A stretch of 64,000 nt of DNA from Thinopyrum elongatum (lineage: Eukaryota > Streptophyta > Magnoliopsida > Poales > Poaceae), in contig CM022297.1 of assembly GCA_011799875.1 (NCBI GenBank), forward strand, positions 364,130,921-364,194,920, read 5' to 3'. Positions 9,382 through 21,386 of the stretch are shown here, piece by piece. The notes below the pieces were generated by a model that worked only from the letters and a program-made list of their open reading frames with translations, was not told the origin of the DNA and ran no database searches. Numbering within the stretch: position 1 is the first letter of the stretch; each line of letters begins with the position of its first letter. The translations under genes were made by a program, and so were the position numbers.

Positions 9382-12300
9382 ATGGCTGACAACAACACGC
9401 CACCGCTGCCACCACCTGATTACATGGCAGCGATGATGCAACAGTTTGAACTCAACCGCCAGTTTATGACGGGGATTATGCAGCAATTCCCTCTTCCTGA
9501 TGCTAATCAGCAGCCACTATCCATCACCTTGCCAGAGTTCATGAGGCTCAGTCCATCGTTTTTCCACAACACAGTCAACCCACTAGATGCAGATGACTGG
9601 CTGCGTGACATCTCCCATGAGATGGAGTCTGCTGGTGTCGCCCAAGTTAACTATGTCACTTTTGCGACTTATCTTCTGAAGGGTCCCGCAGCCCAATGGT
9701 GGGCCACTCACGGACAAACTCTGTCGCCTGGTACTGTCGTCACTTGGGTAGAGTTCAAGATTGCTTTCCGTGCCCGCTACATTCCTCTAGCTGTCATAGC
9801 TAGGAAGAAGGCTGAGTTCCGTAGCCTTGTTCAAGGAAACAAGACCGTAGAAGTCTATCAGCACGAGTTTCTAGACTTATCTCGCTATGCTGAAGAGGAC
9901 ATTCCTACTGATGAACGAAGGCAAGAGAAGTTCCGTGAAGGACTGCATCATGATATACAGTTGGCCCTGCTTGTCCAAGACTATCCTGATTTCGCCACCT
10001 TGTTGAATAAGGCTATTATGGTTGAAACTGGACTTAAGAAGCATAAAGAAGCGTCCAGACGCACCCGAGAAACGAGCTCATCTTCGGGCTCGTCTTCCCA
10101 GAAGCGACGCATCTGGTTTCCCCAAGGCATGTTCCGTTCAGCAGCTCCTGCGAACAGGCCCTCCTATGCTGCACCACGCCTGCCACCTCCACCACCGAGG
10201 CAGCCTCTGCCAGCTCCAGCACCTCGAGCTCCAGCACCTCGTCCTGATAGCGGACTATGCTTCAAGTGTGGCAAGCCAGGTCACCGTGCTAGAGATTGTT
10301 CTCAGAATCAGAATCAACTGGCTCTCCCTTCTGCTGGCCGTGGTATTGGCCGTGGTATTCATCAACAGCGCAACAATAATGCCAGACCTTCTTATGGTTG
10401 TGGGCAGTACTACCACGTCAACATGTCTGAAGCTCCAGATCAACCAGACACTGTGATGGGTACACTTCTCGTTAATTCAGTACCAGCTTCTGTTTTATTT
10501 GATTCAGGAGCATCGCATTCCTTCATGTCGGAACATTTTGCACGCATGCATGACATTAAATGCGAATACATGAACACACCCTTATTGGTACATTCTCCCG
10601 CGGGTGGTTGCCGAACCTCTGCGGTTAGCTATAATGTTCCCGTTGAAATCGAAGGGTTGGAGTTCAGTGCGTCTCCCATTATTCTGAAATCGTCCAAGAT
10701 TGACCTTATTCTGGGAATGGATTGGTTGAAGGCCCATTATGCCTCAATCAATTGCGCCACCAAAGTTGTTCACCTCTTGCACCCCTCGAATGAGATGGTG
10801 AATTACCATGCTCATATCACTCAGAACGCTGAGGCTCAAATTTATGCCTTGAATGCGTTGAATGCTTCTCCGCTTGATGGGATCGAAAATATCCCAGTTG
10901 TCTGTGACTTCCCAGATGTCTTTCCAGAAGAACTTCCAGGAATACCCCCAGCTAGAGCTGTCGAGTTCGTCATCGACTTGAAGCCTGGCACCACTCCTAT
11001 TGCGAAGCGTCCCTACAAGATGCCTCCGCACCATCTTATTGAGCTTAAGGAGGAAATTGATAAATCCTTAAGGAAGGGTTTCATTCGCCCTAGTTCCTCT
11101 GCTTGGGGAGCACCTTCTCTCTTTGTTAAGAAGAAGGATGGAACTAACCGTTTGGTGCAAGATTACCGACATATCAACCAGGCAACTATCCAGAATAAAT
11201 ATCCACTTCCCCGGATCAATGACTTATATGATCAACTTGCTGGATCTTCGGTGTTTTCTAAACTCGACTTGAGGTTGGGTTATCACCAGATCCGTGTCCG
11301 CGAAGAGGATATTCCGAAGACTGCATTCGTTACTCGCTATGGTTCATACGAGTACACCGTCATGTCGTTTGGCTTAACAAACGCTCCAGCTACCGTCTCC
11401 CGCTTAATGAATTACATATTCATGGATTACCTCGACAAATTCGTCGTGGTATATCTGGATGATATTCTGGTTTATTCGAAGAACAAAGAAGAACATGCTG
11501 AGCACCTTCGTCTTGTTCTGGAGAGACTACGAGAGCACAAGTTATATGCCAAGTACTCTAAGTGCGAATTCTGGCTTTCTGAGGTAACCTACCTTGGACA
11601 TGTCATCTCCAAGGATGGTATCGCAGTTAACCCGGAACGAGTTCAGGCTATTCTTGACTGGACCCCTCCGAAGAATGTCAAGCAAGTCAGAAGTTTTCTC
11701 GGGCTTGCAAGTTATTGTCGTCGTTTCATCGAGAATTTCTCCAAGATTGCCAAGCCCCTGACTAATCTGCTCCACAAAGGCGTTAAGTTTGAGTGGACAG
11801 ACAAATGTCAGGAAAGCTTCCAGACCCTCAAGGACAAGCTGACTTCTGCTCCAGTCCTTGCTCCTCCAGACTCCCGCAAAGATTTTGTGATCTTCTGCGA
11901 CGCCTCTCGCCAAGGACTAGGTTGCGTCCTAATGGAAGAGCGAAGAGTAATTGCTTATGCTTCGCGACAACTGCATCCACATGAAGAGAATTACCCAGTG
12001 CATGACCTCGAACTTGCTGCTGTCATTTATGCTTTGAAGCAGTGGCGTCATTACCTCCTTGGTAATCGATGTGAGATTTACACCGATCATCAGAGCTTGA
12101 AGTACTTATTCACTCAACCGGAACTTAATCTTCGTCAGCAGCGTTGGTTGGAAACAATCACAGATTATGATTGTGGAATTTCATACACTCCCGGCAAAGC
12201 TAATGTGATGGCCAATGCCTTGAGCCACAAGTCATATTGTAGTAACCTCATGGTAAAGCAAGCTCAACCCTAGCTGTATGAAGAATTGTGCATGCTGAAC

Positions 12301-13791
12301 CTTTGTATCATTCCGCAAGGTTCTCTTAATAACCTTGTGATACAGCCAGATCTTGAGAAAGCTGTCAAGATTGCGCAAGCTAAAGATGCTGAAATTGGTC
12401 TAATGAAGAAAGAGCTTCACCTTGAAAAGTACAGGGATTTCTCGATTGCTGAAGATGGAACCTTGTACTTCCGAGACCGCATTGTAGTACCTCGCTTCGA
12501 GCTGATGACAGACAAAGTCATGAAGGAGGCCCATGATACACCGTTATCTATCCATCCTGGTAGTACCAAGATGTATCGAGATCTTCGTCAAAGGTACTGG
12601 TGGTCTAGAATGAAGCAAGATATTGCTCGATATGTTGCTGAGTGTGACGTTTGCCGTCGCGTGAAGGCAGAACATCAAAAACCTGCTGGAATTCTGCAAC
12701 CGCTCCCTATTCCTCTATGGAAGTGGGATAAAGTGCAAATGGACTTCATTACTGGTCTTCCCAAGTCTCAGAAGGGTCACGATGCTATTCTTGTCGTCGT
12801 TGACCAACTCTCCAAGGTTGCACACTTTCTGCCAGTTAAGGAGACTATTACTGCTAGTCAGTTAGCAGAGCTATATATCTCCAGAATTGTTTCACTCCAT
12901 GGTATTCCCAAGGAAATTAGTTCAGACCGTGGCAACATTTTCACTGGCCATTTCTGGGAAAGTTTCCAGAAAGCAATGGGAACTCATATTACTTGGAGTT
13001 CAGCTTATCATCCCCAATCCCAAGGCCAAGTTGAGCGCGTTAATCAAGTGCTTGAAGATATGCTTCGAGCTTGTGTTATATCCTTCGGTAAGAAATGGGA
13101 GGAATCTCTCCCGTATGCCGAGTTCTCTTATAACAACAGCTACCAAGCCAGCTTGAAAATGGCCCCCTTTGAGGTTCTTTATGGTCGTAAATGTCGAACC
13201 CCTCTGAATTGGTCAGAAACTGGGGAATGACCTCTTGTTGGTCTGGACATTATTCAACATGCCGAAGAACAAGTCTGAATTGTCCGGGAGAATCTCAAAG
13301 CAGCTCAAGACCGTCAGAAGAGTAATTATGATCATAAGCGATGGGGTGTGATCTATCAACCTGGTGATCAAGCTTATCTTCGTGTCACTCCAATGAAGGG
13401 CACCCGTCGTTTCGGAATCAAGGGCAAGCTAGCTCCTTGCTATATTGGTCCTTTCTGCATCGTGGCTAGACGTGGACAGGTGGCATATAAATTAGAGTTG
13501 CCACCGCAATTCTCCTATATTCATGATGTCTTCCACGTCTCGCAACTCCGTAAGTGCTTCAAGGAATCCCCGCACCGTGCAGTGGATCATGAGATGCTCG
13601 AGCTACAAGATGATCTTTCCTATAAGGAGCATCCGATCCGCATCCTCGACGAATCAGAACGTCAAACTCGTCAGAAGACGACCAAGTTCCTAAAAGTGCA
13701 GTGGTTGAATCACACTGAAGATGAAGCCACTAGGGAACGCGAGGATCATCTTCGGGAAGAATATCCCGGACTCTTTCCTTCTACCTCCTAA
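9382..13791 (+). pseudogene. gag-pol polyprotein with chromodomain, element 1 (three stops)
   Basis: One 1470-codon frame encodes the structural and enzymatic proteins for particle assembly, reverse transcription and integration. I take the start at ATG 9382 (MADNN), shared with the sister copy; the frame is open further upstream to 9226. Landmarks: gag with CX2CX4HX4C zinc knuckle at residues 293-306; protease DSG at 374-376; RT YLDD at 691-694; RNase H from about 840; integrase zinc-finger CX2C at about 1088; DDE residues near 1121, 1182 and 1218; chromodomain about 1416-1469. Stops interrupt it at 12271 (TAG), 13228 (TGA) and 13276 (TGA). In addition, RNase H has Asn for the expected Asp at 945, and the chromodomain has Arg for a conserved Trp at 1451. 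Region 9137-9381 before it is non-coding spacer. Confidence 0.92.
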
Positions 13792-13815
13792 ATTCTCGGG
13801 ACGAGAATTTCTTTT

Positions 13816-13827
13816 AGAGGAGGAGAA
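13816..13827 (+). promoter_or_regulatory. Polypurine tract, element 1
   Basis: AGAGGAGGAGAA ends two bases before the 3' LTR, the expected site of plus-strand priming. Identical tracts lie at 52154-52165 and 59551-59562. Confidence 0.85.
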
Positions 13828-13829
13828 CT

Positions 13830-16800
13830 TGTAACACCCCCTTGTAATAAGCTCTGTGACACTCTGTTAATCTTGCCAAGTCATGATCATTTGCAGTGCC
13901 AAGTCATATGGGTTAATGATCCACTTCAAATTCACATCTGAAAATCAACTCAAATTCATAAGTGGAATATGAAGTTGATCAAACACTGTTGGAAAAATGT
14001 TCATTAAAAGGCAAATAATCCAGGAACATTTGTAAAATCATCACCATTGAAGTTGGAGTTAGATAAGTGACTCTAACAAGATGAAACAGCACCAAAACAG
14101 AATATTAAATTTATTTAAAATCATTTCTAATTCAAATGGAATTCAAATTCACCCAAATCAGTTTTTTGGTGTAAGGCAATATTGCTCTGCAATATTTGGA
14201 TCAACTTTCACATTTTACAAAAAGGCAAAAGTGACCTAACTATTTCAAAACAGAAAATGAAATAAAGAAAAAGAGAAACAAAAACAGAAAAATAAAAACG
14301 AGGCACTGTGCACTGGGCCTTAGTGCACAGTGCCCCGATCGCGGCCCACCTGGCCCATCTCCTCTTTCTCTCCCCTACGTGTCGGCACGCCCCTAACGGA
14401 GCGCGCGCGCGCCAGCGCGGCGCCGACACGTCGCCGCCACCGACGAAACAGGAGACGGAGGGGATAAGACCGACGCCCCTCCACTCCTCCACGGCCTCTC
14501 CGTCATACTCCCCCTTCTCCTCTCGCTCGCCTCGCCTCTCCCTCTCCTGCCAGATCCGAGGCGTCCGAGCGCCGTCAACGCCGCACTTCGCCATTTGTCG
14601 TGGCCACCGGCGGCCCCGCGCTCGCCCACCGTGCCGGCCAGCTCCGCCGTCGTCTTCCCCAACCCCTGGCGCCACTGGAAGGAGCCAGGGAGCCCGGCTA
14701 CAAGCGAATCGAGCCGCCCCGCATCTCTCTGCTTCCGGCGAGCTTCGTCGTCCCCGGCGCCGTCTGCTGCTCCTAAGCTACCAAGGGCTTTCCGTAGCCG
14801 CTCGGTGAGCTTCCAACCTTCCTCTCCTACTCTTTGCGCTGCCCGCCGTCGCCTGTAGCTAGCAGCTGACGACGCCGTGAGCTCACCGCCGCAGAGCACC
14901 TCGCCGCCGTGACCTCAGTCACTGTCGTGCTCAGCCGAGCCCTGCCTCGAGCTCCTGGAGCTCGTACGAGTCCAACAAGGCCTCCAGCACCTCTCCCCGT
15001 GCCTCCTAACCTAACTCCCGGTGAGGTCCCGAACGCGCCGCCGCTTTTGCTCGTCGCCGGCGCCGTTTCCGGCCAAGTCTGGCTGCGCCACCGCCACGGT
15101 TGGACGCGGCGTTGAACGCCCGTTCGAAAGAACCTAACCACGGCTCGAACCGAGCTCTGTAGCGCAAATCCGAGCAACTCCGGCGACGCGCCACTGCGTT
15201 TTTGGTCACCGGCGCAACTCCGGCGCCGGCCGCCGATGTGGCCGCCACGTGGGTCACCCCTGGGTCACTGCCAGTGGGTCCCACGGGCCCAGTTGACCAC
15301 GCTGACCGTGGTCAACGCGCTGACGTTGCAGCACAGTGCCGCTGACGTGTGGGCCCCCGCGGCTAATTAACCTAATAAAACATTTAAATAAATATAAAAC
15401 TGATTAATTAGGCTAATGTCTCACTGACATGTGGGGCTCACCCCTCTAATCACTCTGTTAACTGAAATAATCCACTGTTAGTCTTAACAGAGACTGACAT
15501 GTGGGTCCCACTGGTCAGCGACGCTGTTGATCGCTGACATCACAGTGACGTCATAATTCTTTTCTGTAAATAAATAAATTCCAGAAATTCAAATAATCTT
15601 TAAAAATTAATAACTTTTAAACCATAGCTCGGATCGAAAAAGTTAAAACATGAAAGTTGCTCAGAACGACGAGATGAGTCTGATCGTGCCGTCCGTTTCT
15701 TTGTCGGAACCCCCTACGTAGAAGAACTCATAACTCCGGACCCGTATCCCGCAGATGAATAGTGCACACACCCTGGTTATTAAATTCTAGAATAATTCTA
15801 AAAATAACTAAAATGACTTAGATGCATAATTAGGCAACCCTGCACTGCATCATAGCATCACACGCACCGTATTGCATTTGTTTGCATTATGTTTACCTGT
15901 TTCTTCCCCCTCTTCTCTCTCGATAGACCCCGACGTTGACGTAGCTCCTGAGGCAGACACAGCTCAGGAGTATGACTACGTCCCCGACGATACCACTAAA
16001 GACCTTGCCCTTGCCCCAGAGCAAACAGGCAAGCACCCCCATTTTGAGCATGCCTATATCGCCTATTCTCTTCTCTCTTATGCTTGCATTAGAACTGCTA
16101 CTGCTACTGTTTTCCTATATCTGCTGCATAGCCTGATTATTGTACCCTGCCTTGTTACCTTTCTGGTTATCCTAGACTGATTAGTATAGGCTGGGTAGAG
16201 ACACGATAGAGACCCCCACTTGATCCCGACTGCCCCGCTGGATGTCAGAAGACCCGACTATCGGGATTGAAGACCAGGCCCCGGCACCGCACGTCACTTC
16301 CCCCTTTAGTTGCCGACACTGCTGGGTTACCGTCGAGTGCCGAGGGTGATACCTCGTCAGCACTTCTGATGATAACCTTGTAGGTTAGTTAATCGGTCGT
16401 GGTAAGCGAGGGTGATTCCTCCTACACCACCCCCGATAACGACGTCGTCGTGCAACACCTCAAGTGTGGACCTCGAGGGTGATTCCTCCTTCGTTCACCT
16501 TGACGGTAACATCAGCGGGAATTCCATCGAGGGTGATTCCTCAGGGTTCCCCCTTGGTGTTGGACACACGGATACCATTGATACTGTGACTTGCACTAAA
16601 CCATGATACTAAAGACGGGTCGGCCCCGAGGGGTACCCGCGCGAGCTTAATGCGAAGTGATGTGGAGTCGGGTTGACCTGGATGGTGCCCACGAGATAAC
16701 TACGAGGCGTGGCCGGGCATTCTTAGCCCTTGCCGCAAGTCCTCGAGACGGGGCGACGAGGTCACATCGATCGTGAGTCTCTGCTCATTTCCGCGCGCTC

Positions 16801-18000
16801 CTAATCCACTACGGTTTGGATATTTGATCCGAGGGGCCTCTGGCCCGATAGCACTAACCATCACGTGGGCATAGTATGGGCGTTCTGCGTCGTATACATC
16901 AGCCGAAGCTTGTTTGATGTCAGTAAGGAGCGGCGCACGCCGAGTTGGACTGGGAACGCAACCGCGCTTGTATAAGGGGTTGCTAGGTCTGCTCTCGGTG
17001 GCCCCGTAACGTGCAGGAGTTCCTGGGGCGATGGCCCAAGACCCCTGGGGGCATAGGTTAGTCCGGCGTGCTGACCTCTCTTATAAGCCTAGGTCGGGTT
17101 TCGACGTGTTGCTTAGCCGAGGCCGGCCGGAGTTAAGCGAGCGTGGTGGGTAAGTTGGTGCACCCCTGCAGGGAAGGAACTTCTATCGATAGCCTGTCCT
17201 ACGGTAACGGACACTCGGAGTTGTATCCCGATCGGTACAACTAGAACATGTGATGAGAACTGGATAGTACGGCTCTGGGATTGCTTTCTCGCAGGGAGTC
17301 GAGAAAGGATCTCAGGTCGAGGTTGATGATACTACTACTACTACTACTATACATTATGATCATCTGTTCTCTTCTATTGCTGCAAGACTGTCGAAGATTG
17401 TTGAAGATGCTAGTCTTCGATAGGACTAGGCTTTCCCCCTCTATTCTGGCATTTCTGCAGCCCAGTCCACATATACAGCCATTCCTTTGACAATGTTGCA
17501 TATGTAGTGTAGATCCTTGCTTGCTGAGTACTTTGGATGAGTACTCACATTTGCTTTACTTTCTTTTTTCCCCCATGTTCCATTTGATGCCACCAGACGA
17601 CGGAGCCCCTGAGCCAGACGCCCCAGCCGACGACCAGTACTACTACCCGCCTGGCGAGTACTACTACTACTACGAGGAGCCGTTTGACGACCAGGAGTAG
17701 GATCGGAGGGTCCAGGGCAGGAGGCCTACGCCTTTCGATCGTAGCTTTTATTTTACCCCGCCTCTGTGAAGGCCTTTTTCTCTCTCTGTAATATATCTGT
17801 ACTCAGATATCTGATGCTTCCGCTGACGCTTGTATGCCATCGAGCTATGTATTCGAGCCCTCGAGGCCCTGGCTTGTAATATAAAGCTTGTATGACTTTA
17901 TGTTTTAGAGTTGTGTTGTGATATCTTCAAGTGAGTCCTTAGGCTTGATCGTGCGCATTTGCGTGTATGATTAGTGCACAATTAAGCCGGGGTCGTCATA
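13830..18000 (+). repeat. 3' LTR of element 1 (4171 bp)
   Basis: Same architecture as the 5' LTR. Compared with it, it has lost one hairpin arm and one 11-bp bZIP repeat (around 15500-15560) and the stretch between two GGCCGG repeats near 17130, and it has about 12 extra bases near 15055-15066. It ends CATA, like the 5' LTR, instead of the CACA end of the other copies. Exon-like blocks A and B are at 15927-16028 and 17597-17700; block B carries one extra in-frame TAC. Confidence 0.93.
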
Positions 18001-18005
18001 GTGAG
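18001..18005. repeat. Target site duplication GTGAG, right copy
   Basis: Exact repeat of 3755-3759, closing the insertion of element 1. Confidence 0.95.
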
Positions 18006-19701
18006 TAGGCATTGCCATGCAACGGATGCACTATAGCTATAAGTGTATGAAAGCTCAAAAAGAAACTAAGTGGGTGTGCATCCAACTCGCTTGCTCACGA
18101 AGACCTAGGGTAATTTGAGGAAGCCCATCATTGGAATATATAAGCCAAGTTCTATAATTAAAAATTCCCACTAGTATATGAAAGTGACAAAATAGGAGAC
18201 TCTCTATCATGAAGATCATGGTGCTACTTTGAAGCACAAGTGTGGAAAAAGGATAGTAGCATTGCCCCTTCTCTCTTTTCTCTCATTTTTTTATTTTGAG
18301 CTCTTTGGCCTCTTTTTTTATTCTTTTTTTTATTTTTCGTCCGGAGTCTCATCCCGACTTGTGGGGGAATCATAGTCTCCATCATCCTTTCCTCACATGG
18401 GACAATGCTCTAATAATGATGATCATCACACTTTTTATTTACTTTACAACTCGATACTAGAACAAATATATGAATCTATATGAATGCCTCCGGCGGTGTA
18501 CCGGGATGTGCAACGACTCAAGAGTGACATGTATAAAATATGAATGGTGACTTTGCCACAAATACGATGTCAACTACATGATCATGCAAAGCAATATGAC
18601 AATGACGAAGCGTGTCATAATAAATGGAACGGTGGAAGTTGCATGGAAATATATCTCGGAATGGCTATGCAAATGCCATAATAGGTAGGTATGGTGGCTG
18701 TTTTGAGGAAGGTATATGGTGGGTGTATTGCACCGGCGAGAATTGCGCGGTACTAGAGAGGCTAGCAAAGGTGGAAGGGTGAGAGTGCGTATAATCCATG
18801 GACTCAATATTAGTCATAAAGAACTCACATACTTATTGCAAAAGTCTATTAGCTATCGAAACAAAGTACTACACGCATGCTCCTAGGGGGATAGATTGGT
18901 AGGAAAAGGCCATTGCTCGTCAGTGACCGCCACTCATAAGGAAGACAATCAATAAATAAATCATGCTCCGACTTCATCACATAACGGTTCACCATACGTG
19001 CATGCTACGGGAATCACAAACTTTAACACAAGTATTTCTACCAATCCAAAGTTACCCTCTAGCATGTCTCTAATATCACAATCTTTATATCTCAAAACAA
19101 TATGCAAGGAATCAAACTTCTCATAGTATTCCATGCTCTTTAAATGTAAGTTTTTATTATATCCCTCTTGGATGCCCATCATATTAGGACTAAATTCATA
19201 ACCTAAGCAAATTACCATGCTGTTTAGAGACCCTCAAAATAATATAAGTGAAGCATGAGAGCTCAGCAATTTCTATAAAATAAAGCCACCGCCGTGCTCT
19301 AAAAAGATATAAGTGAAGCACTAGAGCATATTGCCTAGCTCAAAAGATATAAGTGAAGCACATAGAGTATTCTAATAAATTCATGATTCATGCGTGTCCC
19401 TCTCAAAAGGTGTGTACAGAAAGGATGATTGTGGCAAACTGAAAAGCAAAGACTCATATCATACAAGACGCTCCAAGCAAAACACATATCATGTGGTGAA
19501 TAAAAATATAGCCTCAAGTAAATTTAGCGATGGATTGAAGACGAAAGAGGGGATGCCTTCCGGGGCATCCCCAAGCTTAGGATCTTGGTTGTCCTTGAAT
19601 ATTACCTTGGGGTGCCTTGGGCATCCCCAAAGTTAGGCTCTTGCCACTCCTTATTCCATAGTCCATCAAATCTTTACCCAAAACATGAAAACTTCACAAC
19701 A
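18006..19701 (-). other. Central internal region of Athila-like element, non-coding
   Basis: Continuation of 3241-3754 across the chromovirus insertion. AT-rich with no credible gene on either strand. It contains three copies of ATATAAGTGAAGCA (19242-19255, 19307-19320, 19347-19360) and two GGGGATGC/GCATCCCC-type stretches around 19550-19630. Such gene-less interiors are typical of non-autonomous elements. Confidence 0.7.
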
Positions 19702-21386
19702 CAAAACTCAACAGAAAACTTATGAGATCCGTTAGTATAAGAAAAATAAATCACCACTTTGGTACTGTTGTGAACTCATTATTTATTTATATTGGTGTAA
19801 TATCTACTGTATTCCAACTTTTCCATGGTTCATACCCCCCGATACTACCCATAGATTCATTAAAATAAGCAAACAACACGTAGAAAACAGAATATGTCAA
19901 AAACAGACAGTCTGCGAAAATCCGAATATTTCGTATATTTCTGTAACTCCAAAAATTCTGAAAAATTAGGACAACATAGGAAATTTGTATATAAATCTTG
20001 TGTAAACAAATCAGAGTTTTTCGTTGCCTCTGTGAATTACTAAAATTCTGCAACTGGATGCAAAAGTTTCTGTTTTTCAGCAAGACCAAATCAACTATCA
20101 CCGTAAGCCATCCCAAAGGTCTTACTTGGCTCAAACACTAATTAAAACACCAAAACACAATTACTACATAGGTAATAATGTGTATTTTCACAAAAAACAG
20201 AAAATAAAAATATTGGGTTGTCTCCCAACAAGCGCTTTTCTTTAAAGCCTTTTAGCTAGGCATTGATAATTTTAATGATGCTCACATGAAAGATAACAAT
20301 TGAAACACGAAGAGAGCATCATATAGCATGTGAAAAACAAGTTTAAGTCTAACATACTTCCTATGCATAGGCATTTTATAGGGAAAATATTTATCAAGAC
20401 AAGCAAAAACTAGCATATGCAAGGAAGAAGAAAGAAACAATAGCAATCTAAACATAACGAGAGGTAATTTGGTAACATGAAAATTTCTACAACCATATTT
20501 TCCTCTCTCATAATAATTGCATGTGGGATCATATTCAAATTAAACAATATAGCTATCACATAACATATTCTCTACATGATCCACATGCATGCAAAGTTGA
20601 CACTCTTCCAAAATAGTGGGATCATCAAATAAAGTCATGACCTCTCCAAGCCCACCTTTATCAAAAATTTCATGAGATTGATCATTCTCCAAAGTAGTGG
20701 GATCATTATTACCTAGAGTTGACACTCTTTCAAACCCACTTTCAATTTTATTGCAAACACTATTATCATGAGGCTTAAATAAATTTTCAAGATCATAAGA
20801 AGCATTATCACCCCAATCATGATCATTGCAATAAGTAGTGGACATAGCAAAACTAGCATCCCCAAGCTTGGGGTTTTGCATATTATTAGCACAATTGGCA
20901 TTAATAGAATTTATAATAAAATCATTGCAATCATGCTTTTCTTTCAAGTAAATATCATGAATCAGTTCATAAATTTCTTATTTTAACACTTCATCACAAT
21001 TTTCAGGTTCATGAATTTCAAGCAAAACTTCATAAAGATAATCTAGTGCACTCAACTCACTAGCAATTGGTTCATCATAGTTGGATCTCTTAAAAAGATT
21101 AGCAAGAGGATGAGGATCCATAAACTTTTTGCTTTCTGATTTTCAATAAATACACAATTATTCCAAGTGAACAAGCAAACAAACCAAGTAAGACATAGAG
21201 ACAAACGGAAAGAAGGCAAATAAAAAGGCAAATATTTTTGTGATTTTCTGAAAACGTTTTAGAAGTGGGGGAGATGAAAAACGAGAGGAAAATGGCAAAT
21301 AATGTAATGCAAGAGATGAGAGTTTATGATGGGTACTTGGTAGGCTTGATGTAGACCTCCCCGGCAACGGCGCCAGAAATTCTTCC
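19702..21386 (-). mobile_element. 5' internal region of Athila-like element, right copy
   Basis: Homologous to 1-1685 along its whole length. At about 21357-21374 the minus strand reads TGGCGCCGTTGCCGGGGA, the tRNA-Asp type primer site used by Athila-lineage elements, about 12 bases from the LTR end. It carries the broken ORF at 20540-21121 and is otherwise non-coding. Confidence 0.82.
20540..21121 (-). pseudogene. 5'-proximal ORF of Athila-like element, right copy (stop inside)
   Basis: Second copy of the acidic ORF seen at 959-1420. It starts at the same MDPHPL position but has a GAA to TAA change at 20978-20980, about 47 codons in. Unlike the left copy it remains open at its 3' end, adding some 40 codons including DNVENML-like acidic sequence near the end. 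Together the two copies show that the parental ORF was longer than either frame now is. No domain is recognisable. Confidence 0.55.

Larger units (their letters stand above)
3760..18000 (+). mobile_element. Complete Ty3/Gypsy chromovirus (Tekay/Del-like), element 1
   Basis: A 14.2-kb plus-strand element with LTRs 3760-7974 and 13830-18000, initiator-Met primer site, ORF0, gag-pol, polypurine tract and a perfect 5-bp target duplication. The order protease-RT-RNase H-integrase followed by a C-terminal chromodomain places it in the chromovirus branch; the gag and chromodomain look Tekay/Del-like. The LTRs differ at roughly 1 percent of the bases I compared plus a few short indels, so insertion was fairly recent. 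Both ORFs carry stop codons, so it could move only with proteins supplied by relatives. I do not assign a Triticeae family name. Confidence 0.93.

Noticed and set aside
10034..11913. Minus-strand and shifted-frame ORFs within gag-pol
   Set aside because: Shadows of the polyprotein frame, repeated at the same offsets in each copy.
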